DNA of 64,000 nucleotides, from positions 1 to 64,000 of the forward strand of contig NZ_WUFT01000005.1 in assembly GCF_010668805.1 (NCBI RefSeq), written 5' to 3'. Below are positions 54,277-63,417 of this stretch, one piece after another; the stretch's first letter is position 1; each line of letters begins with the position of its first letter. The DNA is from Rhizobium phaseoli. GTDB lineage: Bacteria > Pseudomonadota > Alphaproteobacteria > Rhizobiales > Rhizobiaceae. The translations under genes and the position numbers were made by a program. Under the pieces are notes generated by a model, which worked only from the letters and a program-made list of their open reading frames with translations, searched no databases and was not told the DNA's origin.

Positions 54277-54855
54277 TTATGCTTCGTCTTCGTCGACGCC
54301 GTCGGCTTCCGGATCGAAGAAATCTTCCGGACGCAGAGCGTCTTCGTCCACGCCGTAGATGGCGTCGACCGAGGTGAGTTCCTCGCCCTTGGACTGGCGC
54401 TCTGCCTCTTCGGCAGAACGAGCAACGTTCAGCTCGACATGGATTTCGACTTCGGCATGCAGCTGCAGCTCCACCTTGTGCAGGCCGATCGCCTTGATCG
54501 GCGTGTTGAGGTGAACCTGGTTGCGGCCGATGTTGAAGCCTTCGGCGGCGAGAATATCGACGACGTCACGGGCAGCGACCGAACCATAGAGCTGGCCGGT
54601 TTCGCCGGCCGAACGCACGACGATGAAGGACTTGCCGTCGAGAACGTCGGCAATCTTCTGGGCTTCCGACTTGCGCTCGAGGTTGCGGGCTTCGAGCGTC
54701 GAACGCTCGGCTTCGAAGCGGGTCTTGTTGGCGGCGTTGGCGCGCAGAGCCTTGCCGAGCGGCAGCAGGTAGTTGCGGGCAAAGCCGTCGCGAACCTTTA
54801 CGGTTTCGCCCATCTGGCCGAGCTTGGAGATGCGTTCGAGAAGGATGACTTCCAT
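54277..54855 (-). CDS. rplI: 50S ribosomal protein L9
   Basis: A 192-residue L9. The N-terminal RNA-binding domain starts [17 protein letters not shown], then the signature [16 protein letters not shown], a long connecting helix and the C-terminal domain to about 150. The last ~35 residues (about 158-192) form a very acidic tail absent from E. coli L9 (149 residues). The tail is common in Rhizobiales. It is the last gene of the rpsF-rpsR-DUF2232-rplI operon. Confidence 0.96.
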   Translation of the reverse strand: MEVILLERISKLGQMGETVKVRDGFARNYLLPLGKALRANAANKTRFEAERSTLEARNLERKSEAQKIADVLDGKSFIVVRSAGETGQLYGSVAARDVVDILAAEGFNIGRNQVHLNTPIKAIGLHKVELQLHAEVEIHVELNVARSAEEAERQSKGEELTSVDAIYGVDEDALRPEDFFDPEADGVDEDEA

Positions 54856-54877
54856 TTTCTTTTACCTTTCTTGTGTC

Positions 54878-55864
54878 TCAGATTTTCGTGTCGGATTGTT
54901 TGGGGGCATCAGCATCTTTCGTCGGGGTCAGCGCGATCGCCTTGCGGGTATCGCTGAGACCGAGGACGAGGATGAGGAGAGCTGGCAACAGCATGAGCAT
55001 CGAAGCCAGGTAGCTAAGGATGAGGGCCGGGATGCGCCAGTCCTTGCCGCGCGTGCGGAAATGCAGCGAGGCGAAACCGGAAAGCACGAAGCCGGCGCCG
55101 AAGGTGCCGATCACCGTCGCGCCGACCAGCGCCGGAACGCCGCCGAAGAAGCAGGCGGCAAGCCCGGCGAGGAAGATGAAGATCGAGTTGCGGTTCATGC
55201 GCAGCGACGAGGGAATGTCCTCGCGCGGGCGAAGGCCGCGGCCGGACGCCGCGACGATGCGCACGGCGAAATAATAGGCGGCAAACAGCATGCTCACCCA
55301 CATGCCGCCCTGCAAAGCCGGCAGCATCAGCAGGATCAGCGACTTGGTCTGCGCGGTGGCTGCCGGATCGGGCATGAATTCCGGCTGCTGCTGCTTGACC
55401 GAGGTGATCAGCAGATCGACGATCGGATCGGTGATCTCCGGCCCATAGCCGATCATCACGCCGATGACGATGACGGCGATCGTCACCAAGCCGCAGAGAT
55501 GCAGCAGGATATCGGAGAGCGGATACCAGGCAAGCAGATGGTCAGGGCCGCCGAGTTCGGAGGCGGGGCGAGCGAGATTGGCGAGGTGGCTGAGCCAGCC
55601 CGCTGGCAACAGCGTCACCAGCGTCATGATCAGCGCAAAGGAAGGCGAGATGAAGATCGCGCCGAGCGCCGCTGCAGTGGCAACGGCCGAGATCGCCGCG
55701 GCATTGCCCCAGCCGAGCCCGACGATCAGGATCGGCAGCGCCGAGGCCGTATAGAGGAGCGCGCTGAAAAACGACGGCTGCACGCTCGCGCCCAGCACCA
55801 GCAGGGCGGCGGTCAATCCGGCGAGTGCGCCGATCAGCAGCGTTTTAAGATCCGGTCGTTTCAA
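54878..55864 (-). CDS. DUF2232 membrane protein
   Basis: A 328-residue inner membrane protein with about eight hydrophobic segments, matching the alphaproteobacterial DUF2232 family placed between rpsR and rplI in many genomes. It begins with the short basic head MKRPDLK and closes with a polar tail. Function is unknown; its fixed site within a ribosomal operon suggests growth-linked expression. Gap of 22 bases to rplI. Confidence 0.85.
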   Translation of the reverse strand: MKRPDLKTLLIGALAGLTAALLVLGASVQPSFFSALLYTASALPILIVGLGWGNAAAISAVATAAALGAIFISPSFALIMTLVTLLPAGWLSHLANLARPASELGGPDHLLAWYPLSDILLHLCGLVTIAVIVIGVMIGYGPEITDPIVDLLITSVKQQQPEFMPDPAATAQTKSLILLMLPALQGGMWVSMLFAAYYFAVRIVAASGRGLRPREDIPSSLRMNRNSIFIFLAGLAACFFGGVPALVGATVIGTFGAGFVLSGFASLHFRTRGKDWRIPALILSYLASMLMLLPALLILVLGLSDTRKAIALTPTKDADAPKQSDTKI

Positions 55865-55975
55865 GGTCGCTGTCCTGCTTCATCAAGCAGTTAGAGGATG
55901 TTGCTGAATCGAATTCAGAAACGTCTCAACATGGGTTTTAAGAGTTCCGATCCGCGCCCATCGCAGAAGGGAGGC

Positions 55976-56002
55976 AACCCCCAGATTAGGAATCTGGGGG
56001 TC
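55976..56002. terminator. Hairpin downstream of rpsR
   Basis: ACCCCCAGATT-AGG-AATCTGGGGGT is an 11-pair perfect stem, about ten bases after the rpsR stop. No T run follows. It may be a partial terminator or a processing/stability element inside the operon, lowering DUF2232 and rplI relative to rpsF-rpsR. Confidence 0.45.
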
Positions 56003-56011
56003 ACATATTTG

Positions 56012-56260
56012 TTAGGCTACGACGTAGGGCAGCAGGCCGAGGAAACGGGCGCGCTTGATCGCCTGGGCGAGTTCGCGCTGCTTCTTCTGGGAAACGGCCG
56101 TGATGCGCGACGGAACGATCTTGCCGCGCTCGGAAATGTAGCGCTGCAGCAGACGTACGTCCTTGTAGTCGATCCGCGGCGCATTGGCGCCGGAGAACGG
56201 GCAGGTCTTGCGGCGACGATGGAACGGGCGGCGGACCGGAGCGGAGGAAGTTTCAGACAT
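56012..56260 (-). CDS. rpsR: 30S ribosomal protein S18
   Basis: An 82-residue S18. Signatures: [15 protein letters not shown] at the start with a Cys, [28 protein letters not shown], then [22 protein letters not shown]. It pairs with S6 on the 30S platform, and the genes are neighbours with a 14-base gap. In several bacteria an S6:S18 complex binds a leader in the rpsF mRNA; a leader is possible here but not demonstrated. Confidence 0.97.
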   Translation of the reverse strand: MSETSSAPVRRPFHRRRKTCPFSGANAPRIDYKDVRLLQRYISERGKIVPSRITAVSQKKQRELAQAIKRARFLGLLPYVVA

Positions 56261-56274
56261 ATCTCGGATCTCCC

Positions 56275-56742
56275 TTATACACGGTCTTCGCGCGGACGGC
56301 GCGGACGGTCTTCGCGGTCGCCGAAGCCACCTTCACGCGGCGGACGCGGGCCGCGGTCACGATCGCCGAAGCCGCCTTCACGCGGGCCACGGCCGCCTTC
56401 ACGCGGACGGTCGTCGCGGTCGCGCTTCTGCGTCATGGCAGACGGACCTTCTTCATGCTTCTCGACGGCGATCGTCATGTAGCGAAGAACGTCTTCGCTG
56501 ATGCGCATCTGACGTTCCATTTCCTGGACGGCAGCAGCCGGTGCATCGATGTCCATCAGGGCGTAGTGCGCCTTGCGGTTCTTCTTGATGCGGTAGGTGA
56601 GGGACTTGAGGCCCCAGTTCTCGATACGCCCGACTTTACCGCCGTTAGCTTCGATCACACCCTTGTACTGTTCTACGAGGGCATCGACCTGCTGAGCGGA
56701 AATATCCTGCCGGGCAAGGAATACATGTTCATAAAGAGCCAT
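56275..56742 (-). CDS. rpsF: 30S ribosomal protein S6, long form with Arg/Gly tail
   Basis: A 155-residue S6. The ferredoxin-like core (1-98) starts [15 protein letters not shown] and includes [21 protein letters not shown]. After it comes a 50-residue tail with repeated PREGG (113-117, 120-124, 135-139) and GFGDR units, rich in Arg, Gly, Asp, which is unlike the acidic Glu tail of E. coli S6. The repeats show at DNA level as near-identical segments between about 56290 and 56430. First gene of its operon. Confidence 0.96.
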   Translation of the reverse strand: MALYEHVFLARQDISAQQVDALVEQYKGVIEANGGKVGRIENWGLKSLTYRIKKNRKAHYALMDIDAPAAAVQEMERQMRISEDVLRYMTIAVEKHEEGPSAMTQKRDRDDRPREGGRGPREGGFGDRDRGPRPPREGGFGDREDRPRRPREDRV

Positions 56743-57006
56743 GACAGCTTTGCCTTTCTTGCGTTTGGTTCAACCCGATATTCGGCGGCTAAGCCTCAAC
56801 GACTGCTCCTGATTGGGCGGACCCAGGCAAGAAAGCGTTTCCGAGACGGTCGAGAGCGGAGACACGGGAGGCTGGAACGCTTCCGTTCCGAACGATTTCC
56901 AACAGAAAACCGGCCCTCCGTTCAGCCACCAGCCAGAAGACCGGGTTAACGAACAGGGCGGCTTATACGGATTTTTCGGGCAAACGCAAGCTCAATCGGA
57001 CACTCG

Positions 57007-57039
57007 AGCCCGACGCAGACCAATCGGTAGCGTCGGGCT
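57007..57039. repeat. Strong inverted repeat upstream of rpsF
   Basis: AGCCCGACGC (57007-57016) and GCGTCGGGCT (57030-57039) form a ten-pair perfect stem with a 13-base loop. It lies in the 334-base gap between the aldo/keto reductase stop and the rpsF start, 38 bases after the reductase stop, so it may end that transcript even though no T run follows. The remaining ~260 bases should hold the rpsF promoter and leader; I see no gene in it. Confidence 0.55.
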
Positions 57040-57076
57040 ACTGCAGAATTCCTTAAATCGAAATCAAGAAATATAA

Positions 57077-58120
57077 TCAGAGCGGCAGCGGATACTGCCG
57101 ATGCACCTTGGCGATCTCCGCCAGCACCTCGTTAGAAAGCGTCAGCTCGGCCGCGCCGATATCGACTTTCAGCTGCTCCATCGAGGTTGCGCCGATGATG
57201 GCCGAGGCCATGAAGGGTCGCGACAGGCAGAAGGCGATCGCCATGGCCGTCGGGTCGAGGCCGTATTTGGCCGCGATCGCCACATAGGCTTTGGTCGCCG
57301 GCTCCTGCAGCGGCTGCAGGCGGCCGCCGATATCGTGGTTGATTGAGCCGCGCGAGCCCTTCGGCCTGGCGCCATCGACATATTTGCCGGTCAGAATGCC
57401 GCCGGCGAGCGGCGAATAGGCAAGCAGCCCGACATCCTCGTGATGCGACAGTTCGGCGAGATCGAGGTCGAAATGGCGGTAGAGCAGATTGTATTCGTTC
57501 TGGACGCTGGCAACGCGCGGCAGGCTCTTCTGTTCTGACAGTGTCAGGTATTTCTGGATGCCCCAGGTGGTTTCGTTGGAAAGGCCGATCGCCCGGATCT
57601 TGCCTTCCTTCACCAGTGCGCCGAGCGTTTCCAGGATGTCGAGCATATTGGTGACGGCCTGGTCGCGATCCTGATTGAAGGGATTATAGCTCCAGTTCTG
57701 ACGGAAATGAAAATGACCGCGGTTCGGCCAGTGGATCTGGTAGAGATCGACGTAATCCGTCTTCAGCCGCGTGAGGCTCGCTTCGAGCGCCAGGCGGATA
57801 TTCTTCGCATCCGCGCCTTCGCCGCCGCGTATATAGTCGCGGCCGCGGCCGGCGACCTTGGTGGCGAGCACGATATCTGCTCGCTTGCCTGATTTGCCGA
57901 ACCAGCTGCCGATATAGTCTTCGGTCCGGCCCTGCGTTTCCGGCGAAACGGGGGTGGTCGGGTAGAGTTCGGCGGTATCGAAGAAGTTGACGCCCTTTTC
58001 GACGGCGTAATCCATCTGCGCGTGCGCGTCGGTTTCGCTGTTCTGCGAGCCCCAGGTCATGGTGCCAAGGCAAATCTCTGAAACGGAAATGCCGGTGCGG
58101 CCGAGCGAATTGTACTGCAT
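57077..58120 (-). CDS. Aldo/keto reductase (Tas-like)
   Basis: A 347-residue NADPH-dependent aldo/keto reductase. MQYNSLGRTGISVSEICLG is the Tas-type start; Asp and Tyr are in FFDTAELYPTTP, Lys in VLATKVAGRGRDY, and His in YQIHWPNRG. The YPTTPVSPETQGRTE insert is a Tas-subgroup feature. In E. coli Tas can rescue tyrosine auxotrophy, but the natural substrate is unknown. The ATG at 58120 is the family start. Confidence 0.92.
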   Translation of the reverse strand: MQYNSLGRTGISVSEICLGTMTWGSQNSETDAHAQMDYAVEKGVNFFDTAELYPTTPVSPETQGRTEDYIGSWFGKSGKRADIVLATKVAGRGRDYIRGGEGADAKNIRLALEASLTRLKTDYVDLYQIHWPNRGHFHFRQNWSYNPFNQDRDQAVTNMLDILETLGALVKEGKIRAIGLSNETTWGIQKYLTLSEQKSLPRVASVQNEYNLLYRHFDLDLAELSHHEDVGLLAYSPLAGGILTGKYVDGARPKGSRGSINHDIGGRLQPLQEPATKAYVAIAAKYGLDPTAMAIAFCLSRPFMASAIIGATSMEQLKVDIGAAELTLSNEVLAEIAKVHRQYPLPL

Positions 58121-58351
58121 GGGAAAACCTTGGGAGAGAGGTGAAGCCTTAGGGAGGGTCCGCGCAAATTTAGGCTCGATTTGACGGAGCGCAAGAGCAA
58201 AAGCCTGGTATTTGCGCCGGGGATAAAGGCTTTGCGGGGAATGGGCCGCCACTTGGCTCTGCCGGAAAGCTTGACTCTGCCCGAAAGAATGTCAATTGGA
58301 GGCAAAACAGCCTCATGGGCGCAATCAGGGGCATCAGCCAGGGACACGAGA

Positions 58352-59296
58352 ATGACCATTGCTTTCACTTTTCCCGGTCAGGGCAGTCAGGCCGTAGGCA
58401 TGGGCAAGGATCTCGCCGAGAATTTCGCCGAAGCCCGCGCTGTTTTCGAAGAGGTCGATGCGGCGCTCGGTGAAAAGCTTTCGGACGTCATGTTCAACGG
58501 TCCCGAGGATACGTTGACCCTGACGGCGAACGCCCAGCCGGCGCTGATGGCTGTCTCGATCGCCGTCGTCCGCGTCCTGGAGGCCAAAGGGCTGGATCTG
58601 AAGTCCAAGGTCGCCTACGTCGCCGGCCACTCGCTCGGCGAATATTCGGCACTTTGCGCCGCCGGCACCTTTTCGGCCGCCGACACGGCGCGGCTGTTGC
58701 GCATCCGCGGCAATGCCATGCAGGCGGCCGTCCCCGTCGGCGTCGGCGCTATGGCCGCGATCATCGGCCTCGAACACGCCGACGTCGTCGCCGTCTGCGA
58801 GGCGGCCGCCGTCCTCGGCGCCTGCCAAATCGCCAACGACAATGGCGGCGGCCAGATCGTCATCTCGGGTGAGAAGGCAGCTGTCGAAAAGGCCGCTGGC
58901 CTGGCGACCGACAAGGGCGCCAAGCGCGCCATTCTGCTGCCGGTCTCAGCACCGTTCCATTCGACACTGATGGCGCCCGCCGCCGAGGCCATGCGCGAAG
59001 CGCTGGCAACAGTCGCCAAATCAGATCCCGTCGTGCCCCTCATTGCCAATGTCCGTGCCGCGCCCGTGACCAGCGCCGATGAGATCGCCGGCCTCCTGGT
59101 CAAGCAGGTGACCGGTCAGGTGCGTTGGCGCGAGACGGTGGAATGGTTCGCCGGCAATGGCGTGACGACGCTTTATGAACTCGGTTCCGGCAAGGTGCTG
59201 ACCGGCCTTGCGCGGCGCATCGACAAGACGATCGTCGGCATCTCCGTCAACGGTCCAGCGGATATCGACGCGACTGTTGCCGCCCTCATGGCCTGA
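58352..59296 (+). CDS. fabD: Malonyl-CoA:ACP transacylase
   Basis: A 314-residue enzyme that loads malonate on ACP to start fatty acid elongation. Signatures: FTFPGQGSQAVGMG, nucleophile Ser94 in GHSLGEYSAL, and the His of APFHSTLM. It begins the fabD-fabG-acpP-fabF cluster with 70 bases to fabG. The start at MTIAFTFPG is the family start; the longer upstream frame is not conserved. Confidence 0.96.
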   Translation: MTIAFTFPGQGSQAVGMGKDLAENFAEARAVFEEVDAALGEKLSDVMFNGPEDTLTLTANAQPALMAVSIAVVRVLEAKGLDLKSKVAYVAGHSLGEYSALCAAGTFSAADTARLLRIRGNAMQAAVPVGVGAMAAIIGLEHADVVAVCEAAAVLGACQIANDNGGGQIVISGEKAAVEKAAGLATDKGAKRAILLPVSAPFHSTLMAPAAEAMREALATVAKSDPVVPLIANVRAAPVTSADEIAGLLVKQVTGQVRWRETVEWFAGNGVTTLYELGSGKVLTGLARRIDKTIVGISVNGPADIDATVAALMA

Positions 59297-59308
59297 TTGG
59301 TATTTCCA

Positions 59309-59356
59309 GATATCCAAAGATCCGGATATCCAAAGATCCAGATATCCAAAGATAAG
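59309..59356. repeat. Three-unit 16-bp tandem repeat before fabG
   Basis: GATATCCAAAGATCCR occurs three times in direct tandem (59309-59324, 59325-59340, 59341-59356, the last with AAG instead of CCR). It fills most of the 70-base fabD-fabG gap. The last unit supplies the AAGGAA ribosome site of fabG. Confidence 0.9.
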
Positions 59357-59366
59357 GAACGTTTCC

Positions 59367-60104
59367 ATGCTCGATCTTTCCGGCCGCAAGGCTCTCGTCA
59401 CCGGCGCATCGGGCGGTATCGGCGAAGAAATCGCCCGCCTTCTTCATAAGCAGGGCGCTATCGTCGGTCTGCACGGCACCCGCGTCGAGAAGCTGGAAGC
59501 GCTGGCCGCCGAACTCGGCGAGCGCGTCAAGATCTTCCCGGCAAACCTTTCCGACCGCGATGAGGTCAAGGCGCTTGGCCAGAAGGCCGAGGCCGAACTC
59601 GAAGGCGTCGATATCCTCGTCAACAATGCCGGCATCACCAAGGACGGCCTGTTCGTGCGTATGAGCGACGAGGATTGGGACGCCGTTCTTGAAGTGAACC
59701 TGACGTCGACCTTCCGGCTGACGCGCGAATTGACCCATCCGATGATGCGTCGCCGCTATGGCCGCATCATCAACATCACCTCCATCGTCGGCGTCACCGG
59801 CAATCCGGGCCAGACCAATTACTGCGCCTCCAAGGCCGGCATGATCGGCTTCACCAAGTCGCTGGCCCAGGAGATCGCAACCCGCAACGTAACGGTCAAC
59901 TGCGTGGCGCCAGGCTTTATCGAAAGCGCCATGACCGGCAAGTTGAACGACAAGCAGAAGGAAGCGATCATGGGAGCGATCCCGATGAAGCGCATGGGCA
60001 CGGGCGGTGAGGTTGCTTCGGCGGTCGCTTATCTTGCGTCCTCCGAGGCTGCCTATATGACGGGCCAGACACTGCACGTAAACGGCGGCATGGCGATGAT
60101 CTGA
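59367..60104 (+). CDS. fabG: 3-oxoacyl-[ACP] reductase
   Basis: A 245-residue SDR that reduces 3-oxoacyl-ACP with NADPH. TGASGGIGEE (12-21) is the cofactor loop, NNAGI is at 86-90, and the catalytic Ser139, Tyr152 and Lys156 are in place (NYCASKAGMIG). The fatty-acid-cluster position supports FabG over other SDRs. The start is at ATG 59367 with AAGGAA eight bases upstream. Confidence 0.96.
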   Translation: MLDLSGRKALVTGASGGIGEEIARLLHKQGAIVGLHGTRVEKLEALAAELGERVKIFPANLSDRDEVKALGQKAEAELEGVDILVNNAGITKDGLFVRMSDEDWDAVLEVNLTSTFRLTRELTHPMMRRRYGRIINITSIVGVTGNPGQTNYCASKAGMIGFTKSLAQEIATRNVTVNCVAPGFIESAMTGKLNDKQKEAIMGAIPMKRMGTGGEVASAVAYLASSEAAYMTGQTLHVNGGMAMI

Positions 60105-60390
60105 AACGACAAACCGCTGGCATGGGGATATTTCCGCCAATAGCATGTTGAGCAATCACGAACCGTTGATTTTCTCGCTTTGCGGCAGACATAAAGCATG
60201 TTAAGCGGGCCATGACTGTCAACAGTCGTCCCGAGAAAGCAGACGGACCGGCCGGCTTTTTGCAAGCCTGGACCATCTCTGAAGCCGGGTAAACGAGTTT
60301 GCCGAGGATGTCTGAAAACATCGCAGGCTGAAACAGGGTAGGGGTGCCGCAACGGCATTCCGATCAGGACATAAGGTCGAGGAAACCGAC

Positions 60391-60627
60391 ATGAGCGATA
60401 TCGCAGAACGCGTAAAGAAAATTGTTATTGATCATCTTGGCGTCGATGCCGACAAGGTCGTCGAGAGCGCCAGCTTTATCGACGATCTGGGCGCCGACTC
60501 GCTCGACACGGTCGAACTTGTCATGGCTTTCGAAGAAGAATTCGGCGTTGAAATTCCTGACGATGCTGCCGACTCGATCCTGACGGTCGGCGATGCCGTG
60601 AAGTTTATCGAGAAGGCCCAGGCCTGA
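60391..60627 (+). CDS. acpP: Acyl carrier protein
   Basis: A 78-residue acidic carrier. The phosphopantetheine site is Ser37 in [10 protein letters not shown]. Sequence [19 protein letters not shown] is AcpP type, distinct from NodF or AcpXL. The 286 bases between fabG and acpP hold no recognisable gene and probably a separate promoter, as acpP is usually expressed most highly. A terminator follows. Confidence 0.97.
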   Translation: MSDIAERVKKIVIDHLGVDADKVVESASFIDDLGADSLDTVELVMAFEEEFGVEIPDDAADSILTVGDAVKFIEKAQA

Positions 60628-60642
60628 TCTGGTAATTTTAAG

Positions 60643-60675
60643 AAAGGGCGGGCCTGGAGTCCGCCCTTTTCTTTT
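60643..60675 (+). terminator. Terminator of acpP
   Basis: AAAGGGCGG-GCCTGGAGT-CCGCCCTTT followed by TCTTTT: a nine-pair stem with U-rich tail, 16 bases after the acpP stop. It probably limits readthrough into fabF, letting acpP be made in excess. Confidence 0.9.
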
Positions 60676-60720
60676 CGGCATATTTCTCCATAGAACATAA
60701 GAGACGGGGGAAAGCACGCG

Positions 60721-61983
60721 ATGAGACGTGTCGTCATAACGGGTACCGGCATGGTATCACCCTTAGGATGCGGAACCGAGGTGACGTGGTCCCGGCTGCT
60801 TGCCGGCCAGAACGGCGCCCGCCTGGTCACCGAATTCGAGGTCGACGACCTTCCCGCCAAGATCGCCTGCCGCATTCCCATTGGCGACGGCACCGACGGC
60901 ACCTTCAATGTCGATCAGTGGATGGAGCCGAAAGAGCAGCGCAAGGTCGATCCCTTCATCATCTTCGGCATGGCCGCCGCCGACATGGCGCTTGCCGATG
61001 CCGGCTGGCATCCCGAGACCGATGAGGACCAGATCGCCACCGGCGTGCTGATCGGCTCCGGCATCGGCGGCATCGAAGGCATTGTCGAGGCAGGTTACAC
61101 CCTGCGCGACAAGGGCCCACGCCGCATCTCCCCCTTCTTCATTCCCGGCCGCCTGATCAACCTCGTCTCCGGCCAGGTCTCGATCCGCCACAAGCTGCGC
61201 GGACCCAATCATTCGGTCGTCACCGCCTGCTCGACAGGCGCGCATGCGATCGGCGATGCCGCGCGGCTGATTGCACTCGGCGATGCCGACGTCATGGTCG
61301 CCGGCGGCACGGAATCCCCGGTCAGCCGCATTTCGCTCGCTGGCTTTGCCGCCTGCAAGGCGCTGTCGACACAGCACAACGACGATCCGCAGAAGGCCTC
61401 GCGCCCCTATGACCGCGACCGCGACGGCTTCGTCATGGGCGAGGGCGCCGGCATCGTCGTGCTCGAAGAGCTCGAACACGCCAAGGCGCGCGGCGCCAGG
61501 ATCTATGCCGAAATCGTCGGCTACGGCCTGTCGGGCGACGCCTATCACATCACTGCGCCGTCCGAAGACGGCGAGGGCGCCGGCCGTTGCATGGCGATGG
61601 CGCTGAAGCGCGCCGGCCTGACGCCGGCCGATATAGATTACATCAACGCCCATGGCACCTCGACCATGGCCGACACGATCGAACTCGGCGCCGTCGAGCG
61701 GCTGGTCGGCAATGCGGCGTCGAATATCTCGATGTCTTCGACCAAATCGGCAACCGGGCATCTTCTCGGTGCTGCGGGCGCGATCGAGGCGATTTTCACC
61801 ACGCTTGCCATCCGCGACAATATCGCGCCGCCGACGCTCAATCTCGACAATCCCGAACGCGAGACGGCGATCGATCTTGTTCCGCACAAGGCACGTGAGC
61901 GAGAAATCAATGTGGCGCTGTCCAACTCGTTCGGATTTGGCGGCACGAACGCGTCGCTCGTCCTGCGCCGTTACGCGCAATAA
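60721..61983 (+). CDS. fabF: 3-oxoacyl-[ACP] synthase II
   Basis: A 420-residue condensing enzyme. Catalytic Cys170 in TACSTGAHAI, His in NAHGTST, His in SATGHLLGA and the Phe gate near the C-terminus (NSFGFGGTNAS) are conserved. It elongates to C18, including cis-vaccenate precursors that dominate rhizobial membranes. It overlaps nothing and is followed by mltG after 177 bases. The ATG at 60721 is the family start. Confidence 0.96.
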   Translation: MRRVVITGTGMVSPLGCGTEVTWSRLLAGQNGARLVTEFEVDDLPAKIACRIPIGDGTDGTFNVDQWMEPKEQRKVDPFIIFGMAAADMALADAGWHPETDEDQIATGVLIGSGIGGIEGIVEAGYTLRDKGPRRISPFFIPGRLINLVSGQVSIRHKLRGPNHSVVTACSTGAHAIGDAARLIALGDADVMVAGGTESPVSRISLAGFAACKALSTQHNDDPQKASRPYDRDRDGFVMGEGAGIVVLEELEHAKARGARIYAEIVGYGLSGDAYHITAPSEDGEGAGRCMAMALKRAGLTPADIDYINAHGTSTMADTIELGAVERLVGNAASNISMSSTKSATGHLLGAAGAIEAIFTTLAIRDNIAPPTLNLDNPERETAIDLVPHKAREREINVALSNSFGFGGTNASLVLRRYAQ

Positions 61984-62160
61984 CGGTCCTGTCCGCGCGG
62001 TGTAATGGGTCTCCCTTGCGCCGCAACCGTCCTCTGCGTTGCGTAGCAGGGCGCGCCCGAGCATAACGAGCGGAAGCGCCGTTGAACGGCGGCAGAACCT
62101 GCTTTTGCCGCATTGCTTCGCGAAATAGCGAAGTGAGGGTCAAGTTTTAGAGGACTGCCG

Positions 62161-63399
62161 GTGAGCGATACGACGAACCAGAGCAACGATACCCCGCAGG
62201 GTGAGAACGGCCGGCAAGCGCAGAAGGGGCCGATCATCCCGAAGTCGCCCAGCGAAGCCCTGCGTCCGGAGCGCGTTCCGGAGCCGCCGAAACGGTCCAA
62301 GAAAGCCCGCGGCCAGGTGGTTCTTTTCCTGAACTTCATCATGACGATGGCAGTTGTGGTCTGCGTCGTCGCCATCATCGCCTTCTACTACGCCACATCG
62401 ACCTATCGGAACCCTGGTCCGCTGCAGACCAATACCAATTTCATTATCCGCAATGGCGCCGGTCTGGCCGAAATTGCGACGAACCTCGAGCGCAACGCGA
62501 TCATCAGCGATGCCCGCATCTTCCGTTATCTCACGGCAACGCATCTTTCTGCCGGCGAGAGCCTGAAGGCCGGTGAATATGAGATCAAGGCCAGAGCCTC
62601 GATGAGCGATATCATGGAGCTTCTGAAGTCGGGCAAATCCATTCTCTATTCTGTTTCCTTCCCCGAGGGTCTGACGGTCCGCCAGATGTTCAATCGCATG
62701 CTGGAGGATAAGGTGCTGGAAGGCGACCTGCCGGCCGCCCTTCCGGCTGAGGGCAGCCTTCGCCCGGATACCTACAAGTTCTCGCGTGGCACCAAGCGCT
62801 CGGAAATCATCCAGCAGATGGCGGCGGCACAGCAGAAGATCGTCGATCAGATCTGGGACAAGCGCGACTCTTCGCTGCCGCTGCGGTCCAAGGAAGAGTT
62901 CGTGACGCTCGCCTCGATCGTCGAAAAGGAAACCGGCGTTGCCGACGAACGAGCCCATGTCGCCTCGGTTTTCCTGAACCGCCTCGGCAAGGGCATGCGC
63001 CTGCAGTCCGACCCGACGATCATCTACGGTCTCTTCGGCGGCGACGGCAAACCGGCCGACCGGCCGATCTACCAGTCGGACCTGAAGCGGGAGACGCCAT
63101 TCAACACCTATGTCATCAAGGGTCTGCCGCCGACGCCGATCGCCAATCCCGGTAAGGATGCGCTTGAGGCCGTTGCCAATCCCTGGAAGACGCAGGATCT
63201 CTATTTCGTCGCCGACGGCACCGGCGGCCATGTTTTCGCTGCTACGCTCGAAGAGCACAACGCCAACGTCAAGCACTGGCGCAAGCTCGAAGCCGACAAG
63301 GGCTCCGATCCGAGCATCGCCGTCGACGGCCAGCCGGAAGAACAGCCGGCGGATGACGGCGCGACCGTCGTGCCGCCGAAGAAAAAGAAGATCAACTGA
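62161..63399 (+). CDS. mltG: Endolytic murein transglycosylase
   Basis: A 412-residue inner membrane YceG-family enzyme that cuts nascent glycan strands and may set glycan length. A Pro/Lys-rich cytoplasmic head (1-50) precedes one membrane segment (about 52-76) and the periplasmic LysM-like and catalytic domain. The catalytic Glu is in ASIVEKETG (about 255). The start is GTG at 62161 with AGAGGA just upstream; no upstream ATG fits. It lies in the fab cluster as in other Rhizobiales. A Pro/Glu-rich C-terminal tail ends KKKKIN. Confidence 0.94.
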   Translation: MSDTTNQSNDTPQGENGRQAQKGPIIPKSPSEALRPERVPEPPKRSKKARGQVVLFLNFIMTMAVVVCVVAIIAFYYATSTYRNPGPLQTNTNFIIRNGAGLAEIATNLERNAIISDARIFRYLTATHLSAGESLKAGEYEIKARASMSDIMELLKSGKSILYSVSFPEGLTVRQMFNRMLEDKVLEGDLPAALPAEGSLRPDTYKFSRGTKRSEIIQQMAAAQQKIVDQIWDKRDSSLPLRSKEEFVTLASIVEKETGVADERAHVASVFLNRLGKGMRLQSDPTIIYGLFGGDGKPADRPIYQSDLKRETPFNTYVIKGLPPTPIANPGKDALEAVANPWKTQDLYFVADGTGGHVFAATLEEHNANVKHWRKLEADKGSDPSIAVDGQPEEQPADDGATVVPPKKKKIN

Positions 63400-63417
63400 T
63401 AGTTTCTGGAGGCTCGG

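Noticed and set aside
59021..59401. Minus-strand frame with repeated SGSLDIW-type residues
   Set aside because: The repeat in the protein is just the 16-bp tandem DNA repeat translated; it overlaps fabD and fabG.
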